A stretch of DNA of 22,298 nt. Source: Entophlyctis helioformis (taxonomy: Eukaryota > Chytridiomycota > Chytridiomycetes > Chytridiales > Chytriomycetaceae). Where the stretch lies: assembly GCA_025526915.1 (NCBI GenBank), contig JAHLKH010000303.1:1-22298 (forward strand), given 5' to 3'. Below, piece by piece: positions 1 to 10,144 of this stretch. Numbering within the stretch: the stretch's first letter is position 1; the number at the start of each line of letters is the position of its first letter. The position numbers were made by a program, and so were the translations under genes. The notes below the pieces were generated by a model, which had not been told where the DNA came from, did not search any database, and saw only the letters and a program-made list of their open reading frames with translations.

Positions 1-2
1 CG

Positions 3-155
3 CTCGAGTTTACCATCAGCGGATTCAAGGAGCTGTTTGGTAGCGACAGTGCTTGTGGGATTTGGGGCAAGGTTGGCTTCGCTGCATCCTGGGTTGGAGG
101 CCTGCCATTTAAAAACATTCTTTTGGATGGCGTAAGCGCTGCCTGCAACCTCTGA
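3..155 (+). other. Unassigned open frame cut by the left window edge
   Basis: A 50-codon open frame enters from the left edge and stops at a TGA at 153-155. Its translation (it contains GFKELFGSD and WVGGLPFKN) has an ordinary protein-like composition but I do not recognise it. It could be the 3' end of a gene or of a retroelement frame, or chance. The stretch from 156 to 255 is more AT-rich and holds nothing I can name. Confidence 0.15.
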
Positions 156-255
156 ATCCCATGAACTCTCTGTGCACCAACCATGCTTGTCCTTTCCCTC
201 ATTGCTCAAAATACATATCTGGCCCTCTCAAACCTCCTTTGTCTTCAACGTGACC

Positions 256-1005
256 TTATTTGTAACAGCAATCTCCAGCAAATGATTCCTCTTGCTGCCT
301 GTTAGTCATGCTCCTACACTGACACCGTACGCTATCGCCATCGTTGTGCAGCATCACCATGTCGCCGACAGCATAGGCAGGAGCATCACGGCGGTGCCGA
401 TCGGCGTTGCGCTTCTGCTGTTCCTGAGCCTCGACCAGGTTGGCTGTGGCATCGACGCGAGCCTTGTCAATGGCAGCGAGCAGGTCGCGGACAGCAGGCG
501 GCGACGATGCTGCCGGCTCGTGTGGCAGCGTACGAGGCTCGAGGCTCAAGGCGAGGAAGTACGGAGCATAGCCGGTCGATGCGCTTGGAGCAGAGTTGAG
601 GGCGTGGACAGCCGCATCGAGCATGTGCTCCCAGTTGCTGCCGCGGTGGTTGGCGTACTTGGACAGCAGGTCCTTGAGCGTGCGGATGGTGCGTTTGGAC
701 TGGCCGTCGGTCTCCTGGTGGCGGGCCGTTGCCATGACCTGCTCAATGTCCAGCGCAGCACAGAGCGCCGTCCAGAAGGCAGACAGGAAGCGATTGTCGC
801 GGTCCGAGACGATGGACGACGGCAGGCCGTGGCCAGCAAGCACCCATCGGTTGAGGAACAGCGCGGCAAGATCCTCGGCAGTCGCATCGCGTCGCGTCGG
901 CACGCACTTGACAAGCTTTGTCAGGCGATCCACAACCACAAACACAGCGTCGTTGCCCTCGGCCGACATGGGCATGAACGCAATGTCGCACGCCACAGAC
1001 TCTCG
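256..1005 (-). pseudogene. Ty3/gypsy LTR-retrotransposon integrase fragment (catalytically broken)
   Basis: An open frame on the minus strand carries a recognisable retroelement integrase core. The first catalytic Asp is in VACDIAF (codon at 985-987). VVVDRLTK follows, then the second Asp in IVSDRDNRF (codon at 802-804), then HQETDGQSKRT, which aligns with the usual HPQTDGQTER block. The catalytic Glu of D,D-35-E is therefore Lys (codon at 694-696, 36 residues after the second Asp). Downstream is a coiled segment and a GPY/F-type linker, AYAVGDMVML. The N-terminal HHCC zinc domain, reverse transcriptase, Gag and LTRs are absent, and homology fades near 340 at one end and about 1005 at the other. 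It lies against the 5' end of the ABC transporter on the opposite strand and may have removed that gene's start. It is a dead fragment; family assignment is firm, exact clade is not. Confidence 0.85.
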
Positions 1006-1148
1006 TGCCGCCGTCGCTTGCTGCATCGCAGTCTGCGTCGTACACTTCGGTCGAGACGCTGCAGCCGACTGCTCCTCCCGACGCCGCCGGCCCAAGCACT
1101 CAGCGGCCGTCTGTCGCCTTTGATGCTGCGCCAGCACCTTCCACGACG

Positions 1149-1190
1149 ACCAACACCAACACCAACACCAACACCAACACCAACACCAAC
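1149..1190 (+). repeat. Hexanucleotide tandem repeat (ACCAAC)7
   Basis: Seven uninterrupted copies of ACCAAC. In the ABC transporter frame they encode alternating Thr-Asn, inside the disordered N-terminal tail before the SFVTFSWLGPL block. The unit is a multiple of three, so length changes would keep the frame. Confidence 0.9.
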
Positions 1191-1385
1191 GCCGGGACTG
1201 GCTGCCTGCTGCCCGACATTCAGCCACTGCCACAGCGTGCACGCAACGGCAGCATCGCCAGTGTCGCCCAGCTGCGTGCAATCAACAGTCTCGGGCCGAT
1301 CCGGCGCTCGCTTCTGTCGTTTGTGACCTTCAGCTGGCTTGGGCCGCTCATGTCCCGCGGTGCACGGCAGCCGCTGTCTGAATAC

Positions 1386-1505
1386 GTACGTCGTGCTTGC
1401 CATCTGTATGCTGTGTGTGTGTGTGTGTGTGTCGGCCGTCACATCTCGGCAGCACAGCCTGCTTATCGATGGCTGGCTGGCTGACTGGTGTGGATGCACG
1501 CACAG
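1386..1505 (+). other. ABC transporter intron 1 with a (GT)n microsatellite
   Basis: The donor GTACGT follows the codons for LSEY and the acceptor CACAG precedes DLPELD. Removal restores the conserved MRP sequence in phase 0. A run of about eleven GT dinucleotides lies near 1408-1431 and a TGAC branch-like site near 1480. The gene's other introns are 1727-1791, 1862-1926, 2542-2634 and 4442-4530, each with GT-AG ends and each supported by conserved protein sequence across the junction. Confidence 0.8.
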
Positions 1506-3946
1506 GATCTGCCCGAGCTGGACGACAGCGACAAGGCGACGGCCAAGGCCCGCGCGCTGGACAGCTTCCATGCCCGCATGCATGCGTTTGTCAACTACAG
1601 GCGCCGGCTCGGTGTCGCCGACGGCGATGCGTCCGAAGACGAGGGCGAGGCGGCTGCCTCGGGTGTGCGGTCCATTTCGCGGCCAAGTCTGCTCGGCGCG
1701 CTGCTCAAGGCGTTCTGGAAGCCATTGTAAGGCGGCATGGAGTCTCGAGTGTGCTTTGTGTGGAGGCTGATACTGACGGCACAGTGGACAGCACAATCAA
1801 TCTGCTGCTGAGAGCTCTGCAGGTCACGCTGTTCTTTCTTATCCCGTTCATGGTGCCGCAGGTACGGCGATGGCGTGCCCGTGTCTGGCTGATGTGCACA
1901 GATCTGACTCGCTCGTGGACACGCAGGTGCTGTATTTCCTCAAGCACGCAAAGGACAGCGGCAAGGACGGCGCTGCCAAGGGGCATTCGGGCGACAGCTC
2001 GCAGTCTGGCGCGCCGCTCAACGGCACAGTCGAGCACCATCTCTTCCGCCGCGCGGGTGGCGGCTTTGTGGGCGACATCAAGCCGGTTGTGATCAATGGC
2101 TATGTGCTCGCAGCGATGCTGCTCGGTCTGCAGCTCATGCGCACGCTGTCCATGTATGCCAACTCGGCCGTCGTTCTCGACCTCAAGCTGTCGATCAAAG
2201 CGGCTGTCGCCGACGCCGTGTATGCCAAGTCGCTCCGTCTTTCATCGCGGTCGCGCCAGACATTCTCGTCGGGCATGATCAACTCGCTCATTTCCCACGA
2301 CGTGGATGCTGTCGTCACGTTCCTTAGTACGCTCAACGAGCTGTGGGCAGCGCCGCTCGAGATTGCGCTTGGCCTGTACTACTTTTACCAGCTGCTGGGC
2401 GACGCCATGTGGATTGCCGCCATGTCGCTGCTGTTCTTTGGGCTGGTGCAGTTCTGGCTCATGCCGCGCGCTGCCAAGAGCAAGGCGCAGTACATGACGT
2501 CCAAGGATGACCGCATCAGGAACTCCGCGAGTACCTCTACGGTGAGTGGACTGCGCCGCCGCTTCGTTGCCTGTCGTCGGTGTGCGTGGCTGCTGTATTG
2601 ACACGTTCCATCCAATGGCCGACCTCACACACAGGCAACAAGATGATCAAGTACGAGGCTCTCGAGGAAGTCTTTTACGAGGAGATTGCCAAGATCCGCA
2701 AGAAGCAGCTGCACTACCTCCTCTCGACCGACATCCTCATTGGCTTCGTGTACCTCTGCGCCGTTTTCCAGCAATCCATGTCTCTTGTCCTCGCGTTCAT
2801 CTACTACGCCTCGTCAGGCGGCCTGATGGAAGCCGAGATCATCTTTACCGCCCTGACCATCTTTGTGTTTATTGGACACCCGCTCGGCCATATCCCGACG
2901 CTCATCTACTACACAACCGAGAGCTCGACGTCGTACAAGCGCATGACGTGTTCCTGGCTGCCCCGGAGGCGGTTGTTAGTGCCAAGCCCGTTGTCTTCAA
3001 GGCGGGCACGAGTCCCGGTCAACGCGGGCTCGCCCGCATGGCCGCCGAGACGGATGTCAAGACAGCTGCCTTGTTTGCCTCGCGCGACACCGTCATTGAC
3101 ACCAAGACGGCGGCGCTGCCAACGGCCAGCGTGACCCAGACCAAGGACCTTGCCGTCAAGCTGTTCCATGCGCCGTTTACATGGGAACGCCTGCGTGCAC
3201 CGACACGCTTCAATATCAAGCAAGCCAAGCGCCGGCTTGTGAGGCTGCAGCGCGGCCAGTCGACACGGTTTGGCCTCAACCAGCCGTTCTCCTTTTCGAA
3301 CCTCTGTCTCGAGATCCCGCGCGGCAGCCGCGTCGCCATTGTTGGACCAGTTGCGTCGGGCAAGTCGTCGCTCGTTGCCGCCATTGTAGGCGATATGTGC
3401 AAAACAGCCGGCCAGGCCATTGTGTACGGGTCGGTCTCGTACTCGGGCCAGGAGGCATGGATCATGTCAGGCACCATCCGAGACAACATCACCATGGGAC
3501 TCAAGGACCGACGACAGCGGCTGCGTGAGGCGATCCAAGCCACTGCGCTGGAGCCCGACCTTGCGAGACTGCCACACGGAGTCCAGACGCACATTGGCAA
3601 AAAGGCGTCAACCTCTCGGGCGGACTGAAGGCTCGCATCGCGATCGCGCGTGCCATTGCCAGCGATGCAGACATCCACGTGTTTGACGACCCTCTGTCGC
3701 ACCTGGACGCACACACGGGGATGCGCGTGTTTGAAGACGCCATCTGCGGTGCGCTCAAGGACAAGACGGTCATTGTGTCCACGCATCGGCTGTTCCTCCT
3801 ACCGTCATTTGACCTTGTTGTTGTGGTTGAGGATGGCAAGATTGTCGAGACGGGTGCATACGAGACACTGGTTGCAACGAGGACTCGAAGCTGTCGCAGT
3901 TGATGCAGGACTACCACTATGATGAGGAGCGGCGGGCTTCGGGCAC

Positions 3947-3980
3947 GGACTCGGACTCGGACTCGGACTCGGACTCGGAC
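3947..3980 (+). repeat. Hexanucleotide tandem repeat (GGACTC)n
   Basis: Five to six copies of GGACTC encode a Ser-Asp repeat in the acidic linker that follows NBD1 of the ABC transporter. Such acidic linkers are common between NBD1 and TMD2 in fungal ABCC proteins. Confidence 0.85.
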
Positions 3981-4307
3981 GTCTCGGGGTCTGCCTCTGA
4001 CACGGATTCGGTCATTGCTGCTGATGGCCGCGATGCGGATTTCTTGGCTGCTGGTCCATTGATTGTCGCCAAGATGACGCGTGTTGAAAAGACCATGGCG
4101 CGGCGGCACAAGACTGTTGTTGGACTCGGGCAAGGCGCAGGTGCCAATGCAGGAGCCGGCGAGCTTGTGGCTCGATCCACAGCACGCAGACTGAGGCATG
4201 ATAAATCTAGGCGGCATCTCAGCCGCCGTGCCACGACTGCGGATACAGTGTTTGTTGACTCGTTTGCCGAGGAGGACCGCCGCACGGTATGTGCTGCTGA
4301 CTAGGCG

Positions 4308-4330
4308 ATATGCGGATGCGGATGCGGATG
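4308..4330 (+). repeat. Short GCGGAT repeat at the TMD2 deletion point
   Basis: About three and a half copies of GCGGAT lie between a good splice donor (GTATGT at 4287) and the coding sequence for the last TMD2 helix. The rest of TMD2 is missing exactly here, so the repeat probably marks either the deletion junction or an assembly collapse. Confidence 0.6.
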
Positions 4331-5611
4331 CTGACTCGGTGGCTCGATGGCTCCAAGATTGCTCTGGCGCTGTCAAGTGCCATCACGTCCAGCGAATACC
4401 TCAACTACTTTGTGCTCAAGATGGCTGCTCTCGAGAGTGCTGTAAGTGGCCGTCCATCACTTGTGCCTCCAGGTGCAGCAGCTGGCGACCATGGGACTAA
4501 CTGGACTCTGCGGTGTTGCATACCGTGCAGTTTGATTCAGTCGAGCAGCTTGACTTTTATGCACAGGATCTGCCCAGGGAAGCACCGCGCCACCAGCCAT
4601 CTGACCCGTCCAGTGCAATGGATGTCTGGCCAACGCGCGGTGCCATCACCATCACCACCCTCTGCATCTCGTACGAAGGCCGCCCAACAGTCATCCGCGA
4701 TCTGTCCCTCTCCATCCTCCCTGCGGAAAAGGTTGGCATTGTCGGCCGGTTTGGGTCGGGCAAGTCCACTCTTGTATCTGCACTCTTCCGGCTGGTCGAG
4801 CCTGCTGCCGGCTCCATTGTCATTGATGACCGCGACATTTCGCAGCTGGGTCTCAAGACACTGCGCACGGGTCTCCACATCATCCTGCAAGACCCGATGC
4901 TGTTCCAGGGCACGATCCGGTCCAACCTCGACATGGTTGCCGACAAGCCGTTTACAGATGCCGAGTTGTGGCAGGCGCTTGACATTGTCGCATCAAGGAT
5001 CTGATTGCGAGCAAGCGCAACCAGCTCGAGACCCCCATCTCAGAGAATGGCACCAACATGTCCATGGGCCAGCGGCAGCTGATGTGTCTGGCGCGTGCCG
5101 TGCTTGCCCGTTCGCGCGTGCTGGTCATGGACGAGGCAACGGCGCTGCTTGATCCTGAGACGGACCGACGCATCCAGCACCTGATGCAGACGGTGTTCAA
5201 GCACACAACCGTGCTCAGCATTGCCCATCGCCTCGTGTCCATTGCTGCGTTTGACCGCGTGCTGGTCATGGATGTTGGCAGCGTCATTGAGTTTGATGTG
5301 CCGCATGTGCTGCTGTCGCAGCTGGGATCTGCGTTTGGAGAGCTGGTTGATGCTATGGGTCCTGTCATGGCTGAGCGTGTGCGCAATCTGGCCGAGGCTC
5401 GCTACAACAACATGGCTGCCAGATCCAACCTGCCGACTGTCTAGCTGGTCTTCTTTGATGAATACATTGTGTGATCCTTTGGTTGACTTGCGGGTCACAT
5501 TCAACTGCTGCGTGTGGTCTGGCCATCTCATCGCGTCGTCGTGGCACGCGTCGAGCATCGCGCTTTGCCGCCAACCGACCAACCGACCGACCAACTGAGC
5601 AGCACAGCGAC

Positions 5612-7165
5612 ATGCCCAGCAAGCGACGCAACATCAAGCAGCCGCCTGCTGCCATGGCACCACCACCACCACCACCACCAGCTGCAAGTCTGCCCGCCTC
5701 GGCTGCTGCTGCAGTCGTGCGAGCTGCTTCTTCTGCCGCCGCTGCTACGGCTGCCGCATCCGCCATCATGACCGTCCCAACACCACTCGCTGCCCCTCCT
5801 CAGCCATCTGCGGCCGTCGTCGTCGCTCCTCCGCCGCTGCGTGAGCTGCTGCCTGGCCACAGCTGGTGGGACTGGATGCCGCCCACCGTCCGTCGCCGTC
5901 TGCTTGTTCTCGTCGGCATCGATCCAGACACAAGCCGATGGGGCACACTCCCATACGAGATCCAGCTCATGATCCTCAAGGCAGCCGGCCCGCTCACGCT
6001 CTTTGTCAACGACCTGCTCGGCGACAACAGCAGCCTCAAGAAAGCGACGATCCAAGCCCTGTGGACCGATGCCATCACCCAAGACTGGCAAGGCAACCTC
6101 GATCTGCTGCCCGATGTCAATCTCTATGCTGGCGAGGTTGATCCAAACGAGAGTGGCCCTTCTGTCAGCATGCAGTCACTACCTGTTTCTCGGTCCATGT
6201 ACGACTGTCTCTGTTATTGCTTTCCAGACCAAGCCAGCACAGACGACCGCGACCAGGCTGCTCTTCGCAATCACTACGAGACCGACATCTTCCGCCCGTC
6301 TGATATCTTCAAATGTGCTCGCCTCCGCCACATCCCCTTGCGATACTGCTGGTTCGATCTGGTCGACTTCTCGTACCCAATCGATCTTGGATGGAAGGCA
6401 ATCAGGTTTGGTTTTGCAGAGTTCCTCAAGCACCTTGTTGCGCACTACGGCGTCGATCTCGACAAGTTCCAGAGTTATGATGGATGGATGGTCATGGATC
6501 TGGCCGCTTGGCTTGGCCACCTCGACATTCTGCAGATGCTGCACGATGCAGGCAACACGTGGTGCTCGTATCGTGCCATGAACTTGGCGGCAGTTCGAGG
6601 CTTTCTGGATGTTGTGCAGTTTCTGCATGCAAACCGCACGGAAGGATGCACAACAGGTGCAATGGATGATGCAGCGATGAATGGTCACTTTGACATTATG
6701 CAGTTTCTGCATGCCAACCGCACAGAAGGATGCACAGAGAGGGCGATGAATTATGCAGCAACTTATGGCCGCTTTCACATTCTGGAGTGGCAACATTTCA
6801 ACCGCACCGAAGGATGCACAGCAAGGGCGATGGATTATGCGGCTACTTTCGGCCATCTCGACATTGTGCAGTGGCTGCATGCCAACCGCACAGAAGGATG
6901 CACAACAAGGGCGATGAATTGTGCTGCCGGGAATGGGCATCTGCATGTGGTGCACTTCCTGGTTATGCGCAGTTACCCCTTCACACTCAAGGCACTCCGT
7001 CGAGCACAGAATGACGCCGTTGTCGACTTTTTGCTGGACAACGTGCACCTTGCGCGTCTGTTGAAGCTGCTTCGAAAGGCCAGACGTAAAGGTGGATGTC
7101 CCATTCTTGCTACGCGTCTTAAGCATGTTGTTTGCAGGAGGAAGGCGTCAGCTGCTGCCCAATAA
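5612..7165 (+). CDS. F-box-like / ankyrin-repeat protein (intact)
   Basis: A 517-residue protein. I chose the ATG at 5612 because the upstream open frame has no ATG and this one begins a plausible MPSKRRN start. Residues about 10-90 are proline/alanine-rich, including six prolines from a CAC run. An F-box-like segment, LPYEIQLMILKAAGPLTLF, is at about 112-130, followed by TQDWQGNLDLLP, which is shared with the broken gene on the other strand. Residues about 288-450 hold five or six ankyrin-type repeats of 33 residues, several carrying HANRTEGCT, visible as a 99-nt period in the DNA. By family this is a substrate-recruiting or protein-binding scaffold, possibly with SCF ubiquitin ligases; that role is inference. 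No intron is needed. The stop codon lies within an AATAAA poly(A) signal (7161-7166). It is intact, unlike its neighbours. Confidence 0.85.
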   Translation: MPSKRRNIKQPPAAMAPPPPPPPAASLPASAAAAVVRAASSAAAATAAASAIMTVPTPLAAPPQPSAAVVVAPPPLRELLPGHSWWDWMPPTVRRRLLVLVGIDPDTSRWGTLPYEIQLMILKAAGPLTLFVNDLLGDNSSLKKATIQALWTDAITQDWQGNLDLLPDVNLYAGEVDPNESGPSVSMQSLPVSRSMYDCLCYCFPDQASTDDRDQAALRNHYETDIFRPSDIFKCARLRHIPLRYCWFDLVDFSYPIDLGWKAIRFGFAEFLKHLVAHYGVDLDKFQSYDGWMVMDLAAWLGHLDILQMLHDAGNTWCSYRAMNLAAVRGFLDVVQFLHANRTEGCTTGAMDDAAMNGHFDIMQFLHANRTEGCTERAMNYAATYGRFHILEWQHFNRTEGCTARAMDYAATFGHLDIVQWLHANRTEGCTTRAMNCAAGNGHLHVVHFLVMRSYPFTLKALRRAQNDAVVDFLLDNVHLARLLKLLRKARRKGGCPILATRLKHVVCRRKASAAAQ

Positions 7166-7613
7166 AGTGATCTTGTTCAAGTGCAAGGCGTTGTCAGGCA
7201 GTTGCAGGATAGATGGAGCCTTGAAAAAGGCAGACTGGCAGGGCATTGCATGCGAGATGCTCATGAGGACAGAACATGATGTGTGGCAGACAGTTGAGGC
7301 AGGCAAAACAGAAAGCGACCAAAAGAGAAGGCGAATGTCGAGACAGGGATGGTCGTATTCGTTGGTTGATAACCCTGTCTCTTCAGCCTTTGATAAGCAT
7401 AGTGTGCCACAGATGGCTTTGACGGGCGAGTTATCACAGCAGCAGCTGGTTGTGGGATGGATGTGATGGATGCATCGCTTGACTTGCATGACGTGGATGA
7501 TGGCTGTGGCAAGGATCACGTTGGCGGTCGCGTTTGTGGCTCACAGCACACAGACGATCGCACAAGCAGCCTCCCAAGTATGGACATTGGAGCTCAAACA
7601 CAAGTCAAGCCGT
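7166..7613. other. Intergenic stretch between convergent ankyrin genes
   Basis: About 450 bases between the stop of the intact ankyrin gene and the stop of the opposing pseudogene. I see no protein family, RNA gene or tandem repeat. The region should contain the 3' ends of both transcripts. Confidence 0.5.
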
Positions 7614-8953
7614 TCATTCATCAGACTCGTCCAGCAGACTGGCAAGACGATGCTCAAAGTCTGGCTTGTTTCTGCGTCTGGAATATTGCACTTTTTCAGC
7701 ACGCTGCTCCGCTGTCAGCAATTGGATGAGAAGTCGTGCGATATCGTCATTTGCAGCATCGGTAATGGCCCTGAACGTGAAACCCTCTGTGCGGTGCTCG
7801 TGCAGCCACTGCACAATCTCCAAATGACCATTCTCGGCAGCTAGATCTATCGCCAAAATCGTGCATCCTTCCGCCCGCTGCTCATGCAGCCACTTGACAA
7901 GATTGAGATGGCCGTTCTGTGCTGCCCAGTTCATCGCCAAGTCGTGCATCCTCTGTGCGGTGCTCATGCAGCCATGCCACATGCAGATGTCCATTCGCTA
8001 CGCATGTCCATGCTTGTACGGTGCACCCCCGTCCGTTGCATGCAGCCACTTGACCGGTCCAAATGGCCAAACTCCGCTCCATTGTCCATGGCCTCTGATG
8101 TCGCACTCGCGCCTCTGGCCGACAGCATCTTGATGACACCGAGAGATCCAGAGCATGCAGCATAGTCAATACGGCATACTGAGCCAGCTGCCTCCAGCGG
8201 GACGAGCTCTTGTCCAGCATGTACTCGAGGAACGCCGCGCAATCGCCTTTGACAGCAACCATGGCGAGGTCTTCGTGCGGAATGAGAGGGAGACTGTCGA
8301 GCCACATGTGCCGCATGGGGATCATGCACAGCCCATTGCGTTTGTCGTCAGAGGAGTCGTCATACAAGTCGTCATAGGGAAAGCGTGCCCACAGCCGATG
8401 GTACATGCTGCGGCTGCTGACATGTGCAAAGTCCTCGACATCCAGATCGGCGTCCGGAAGCAGGCTCAGATCGCCCTGCCAGTCTTGCTTGAAGGCATCG
8501 ACCCACAGCGCTCGCTTGGCATCCTTGTCCAGCTTGGCGACATCGAGATGGCAACACAGCAGCTGCGTGAGCGGACCAGCATGCACCAGGATCTTGGCTT
8601 TCAGCTCGTGCGGATACAGCATCCACCAGTTGGTTGCCTTGACGGCACGGCCAGCCTGCAGCCGGGCAGCCTCGGTGTAGCGGCTGCTAAGCGGGTGGCC
8701 GTGACAGCGGCATCCACAGGCACGGCTGCGGCTGTTGCTGCGGCTGCTCAACAGGCGGCTGTTGGTGCAGATGCAGTGGCAGGAGACGCACAAGAGCAGC
8801 GAAGCGAGGCACAAGGTCTGTGCGGCCAGCAGCCACAAGAGCGTCGTTGACAGCAGCCACAGTGTCGTGCAGCGTCTGGCTGTCCACGGTGTCGCTGCTG
8901 CTGCCCAGTCGCTTGTTGCTTACGATGTCGCTCGCTGGCATCACTTGGCTCAT
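7614..8953 (-). pseudogene. F-box-like / ankyrin-repeat paralogue, multiply frameshifted
   Basis: This is a decayed relative of the gene at 5612-7165, transcribed towards it. The ATG at 8951-8953 opens MSQVMPASD. The F-box-like core YPHELKAKILVHAGPLTQLL and FKQDWQGDLSLLPDADL match the intact gene's LPYEIQLMILKAAGPLT and TQDWQGNLDLLPD. Ankyrin repeats follow: DYAACSGSLGVIKML, VANGHLHVAWLHEHRTE, WAAQNGHLNLVKWLHEQRAEGCT and LAAENGHLEIVQWLHEHRTEG. The frame changes near 8700, 8160, 8060, 8030 and 7975, with shifts in both directions, and one repeat has lost about a codon. The C-terminal tail after the repeats (IARLLIQLLTAEQRAEK) parallels the intact gene. Original role as for the intact copy. Several frame changes could be base-call errors, but the mixture of shifts favours real decay. 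Confidence 0.78.
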
Positions 8954-9204
8954 TGCGGCTGATCTGCGATGCGATGCGATGCCGAGATGCACGACAAGCG
9001 AGCATCGTGTAGCGTGTCTGATGGTGATGCAGCAGCCCAATGCACTTGCTGTCTTGACAGGCTGCACACTGCCATGCATGCTGCAGTGACGCACAGCCCA
9101 CGAGCAGTGATACGCAGCCATGCAGCAACGACGACACTCATGGCAAGCACGACAAGAGCGACAGCAGCAGCACAGCCCTGCTCACAGATCAGCCAACAGA
9201 CGCC

Positions 9205-9907
9205 ATGAGATCGACTGAGCCAGTGGCGGCAACAACTGCCATGCTGCGTCTGCGATGGATCGCACTTGGATGCCAGTGCATCTGGACGATCAAGCCGTGC
9301 GTCCTTGGACCGCCGACCGCCCTTTCCGTCCCTCGTTGCATCCATGACCCATGCTTTGGTGGCCATTCTCGCACTGCTCACTGGATGCACAGCCGGCCGA
9401 TGGCGACCAGAAGCAGGCATCGCCAACCTGTACCATCCCGGCGACTCTCTCATGGCGCACCAGGACCGCAGCAACATCGACATGGACAGCACGCTCGTCA
9501 GTTTCTCTGTGGGGCTGGACGGCGACCTGCTGTTTGAATGCTGATGTGCGACGAGGTGCCCGTGGGACTGCTGCTGCAGAGCGGCAATGTACTGATGATG
9601 GCTGGGTCTGCATGACGGGGCATTCCACGGCGTGCTGCTTTTGGTGGATGGGACAATGCCTGCGTATCTGGCTGACGACGCAGGAGCAGATGGCGATGGA
9701 TGGGCCGAGTGCGGGCGGTTCATGGCACACACGCGGCTGCATGTGGATGTGCGGCAGGTGCTTCCCGTGGCTGCAGCTTCTCAGTCTGCTGCGCTGTCTG
9801 CCAGCCGTGCCACAACGACCGCCGTGCACTCGCACGCGTGCCTGCTGCAGCCAACGCGACTGATCTTGCCAAGATCACAGCGACAACAACCAACAACAAC
9901 AGTGTAA
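9205..9907 (+). pseudogene. AlkB/ALKBH1-type Fe(II)/2-oxoglutarate dioxygenase remnant
   Basis: Three frames together give an ALKBH1-like catalytic core. In order: LRLRWIALGCQCIW, DRRPPFPSLVASM, PEAGIANLYHPGDSLMAHQD with the HxD iron ligands (His codon 9458-9460, Asp 9464-9466), STLVSFSVGLDGDLLF, VPVGLLLQSGNVLMMAG, FHGV with the second His ligand (9626-9628), and TRLHVDVRQVLP. The last block matches the RxNxxxR 2-oxoglutarate motif except that Asn is His. Frame changes fall near 9290, 9540 and 9615. The N-terminal 100 or so residues typical of ALKBH1 are absent; the ATG at 9205 is the first available. Family members demethylate N-methylated adenine or cytosine in DNA or tRNA. It is divergent from the ankyrin pseudogene at 8953. 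The family call is solid; it is probably non-functional unless the shifts are sequencing errors. Confidence 0.8.
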
Positions 9908-9928
9908 CGGATGCCGCCGCAGTCCCGT

Positions 9929-9940
9929 GGTCACGTGACC
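9929..9940. promoter_or_regulatory. Perfect 12-bp palindrome containing an E-box
   Basis: GGTCACGTGACC is a perfect palindrome with a TCACGTGA core, the binding site type of bHLH factors such as yeast Cbf1. It lies about 205 bases before the ATG of the Gag-like gene. Any regulatory role is inferred; a palindrome of this length can occur by chance in GC-rich DNA. The surrounding 9908-10144 region shows no other recognisable feature and no clear LTR or primer-binding site. Confidence 0.3.
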
Positions 9941-10144
9941 TGCTGGCATTGATCTGGACGCGCCTCGCCCAGACTTGGCTTGGCCCTGTTGTTGTAGTTG
10001 TATCCAGCCGTAAGCCTGTATACTCACTGCCCCTCTGCCACCAGACGGCCAGCCGCTCTCGACGAGGACAGTTACAACAACAACCAACGCCACCGACGCC
10101 GCCAGCCGCCGTTACCTGCGGCGTCGAATTCTTTTTGTGCGCCT

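Larger units (their letters stand above)
1005..5444 (+). pseudogene. ABCC/MRP-subfamily ABC transporter, frameshifted and lacking most of TMD2
   Basis: This is a full-length-type ABCC exporter remnant for organic anions or conjugates; the substrate is unknown. Exons: to 1385, 1506-1726, 1792-1861, 1927-2541, 2635-4286, about 4310-4441, 4531-5444. The order is the MRP entry motif (SFVTFSWLGPL, then DLPELDDSDKA), a six-helix TMD1 (about 1795-2935), then NBD1 with Walker A GPVASGKSS, LSGGL signature, degenerate Walker B VFDDPLSHLDAHTG and H-loop STHRL. An acidic (Ser-Asp)n linker follows. NBD2 has GRFGSGKST, QDPMLF, MSMGQ signature, VLVMDEAT and IAHR. The frame steps by -1 near 2519, 2943, 3603, 3877 and 4989. 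Only the last helix of TMD2 (ALALSSAITSSEYLNYF) remains; roughly 240 residues are missing at the GCGGAT repeat near 4310. The frame opens at 978 with no ATG, so 1005 is only where integrase homology ends. Family is certain; function is very unlikely as sequenced. Confidence 0.88.

Noticed and set aside
3501..4376. Minus-strand open frame of 291 codons
   Set aside because: It is antisense to NBD1 and the linker of the ABC transporter; its Arg/Val repeat is the complement of the GGACTC repeat.
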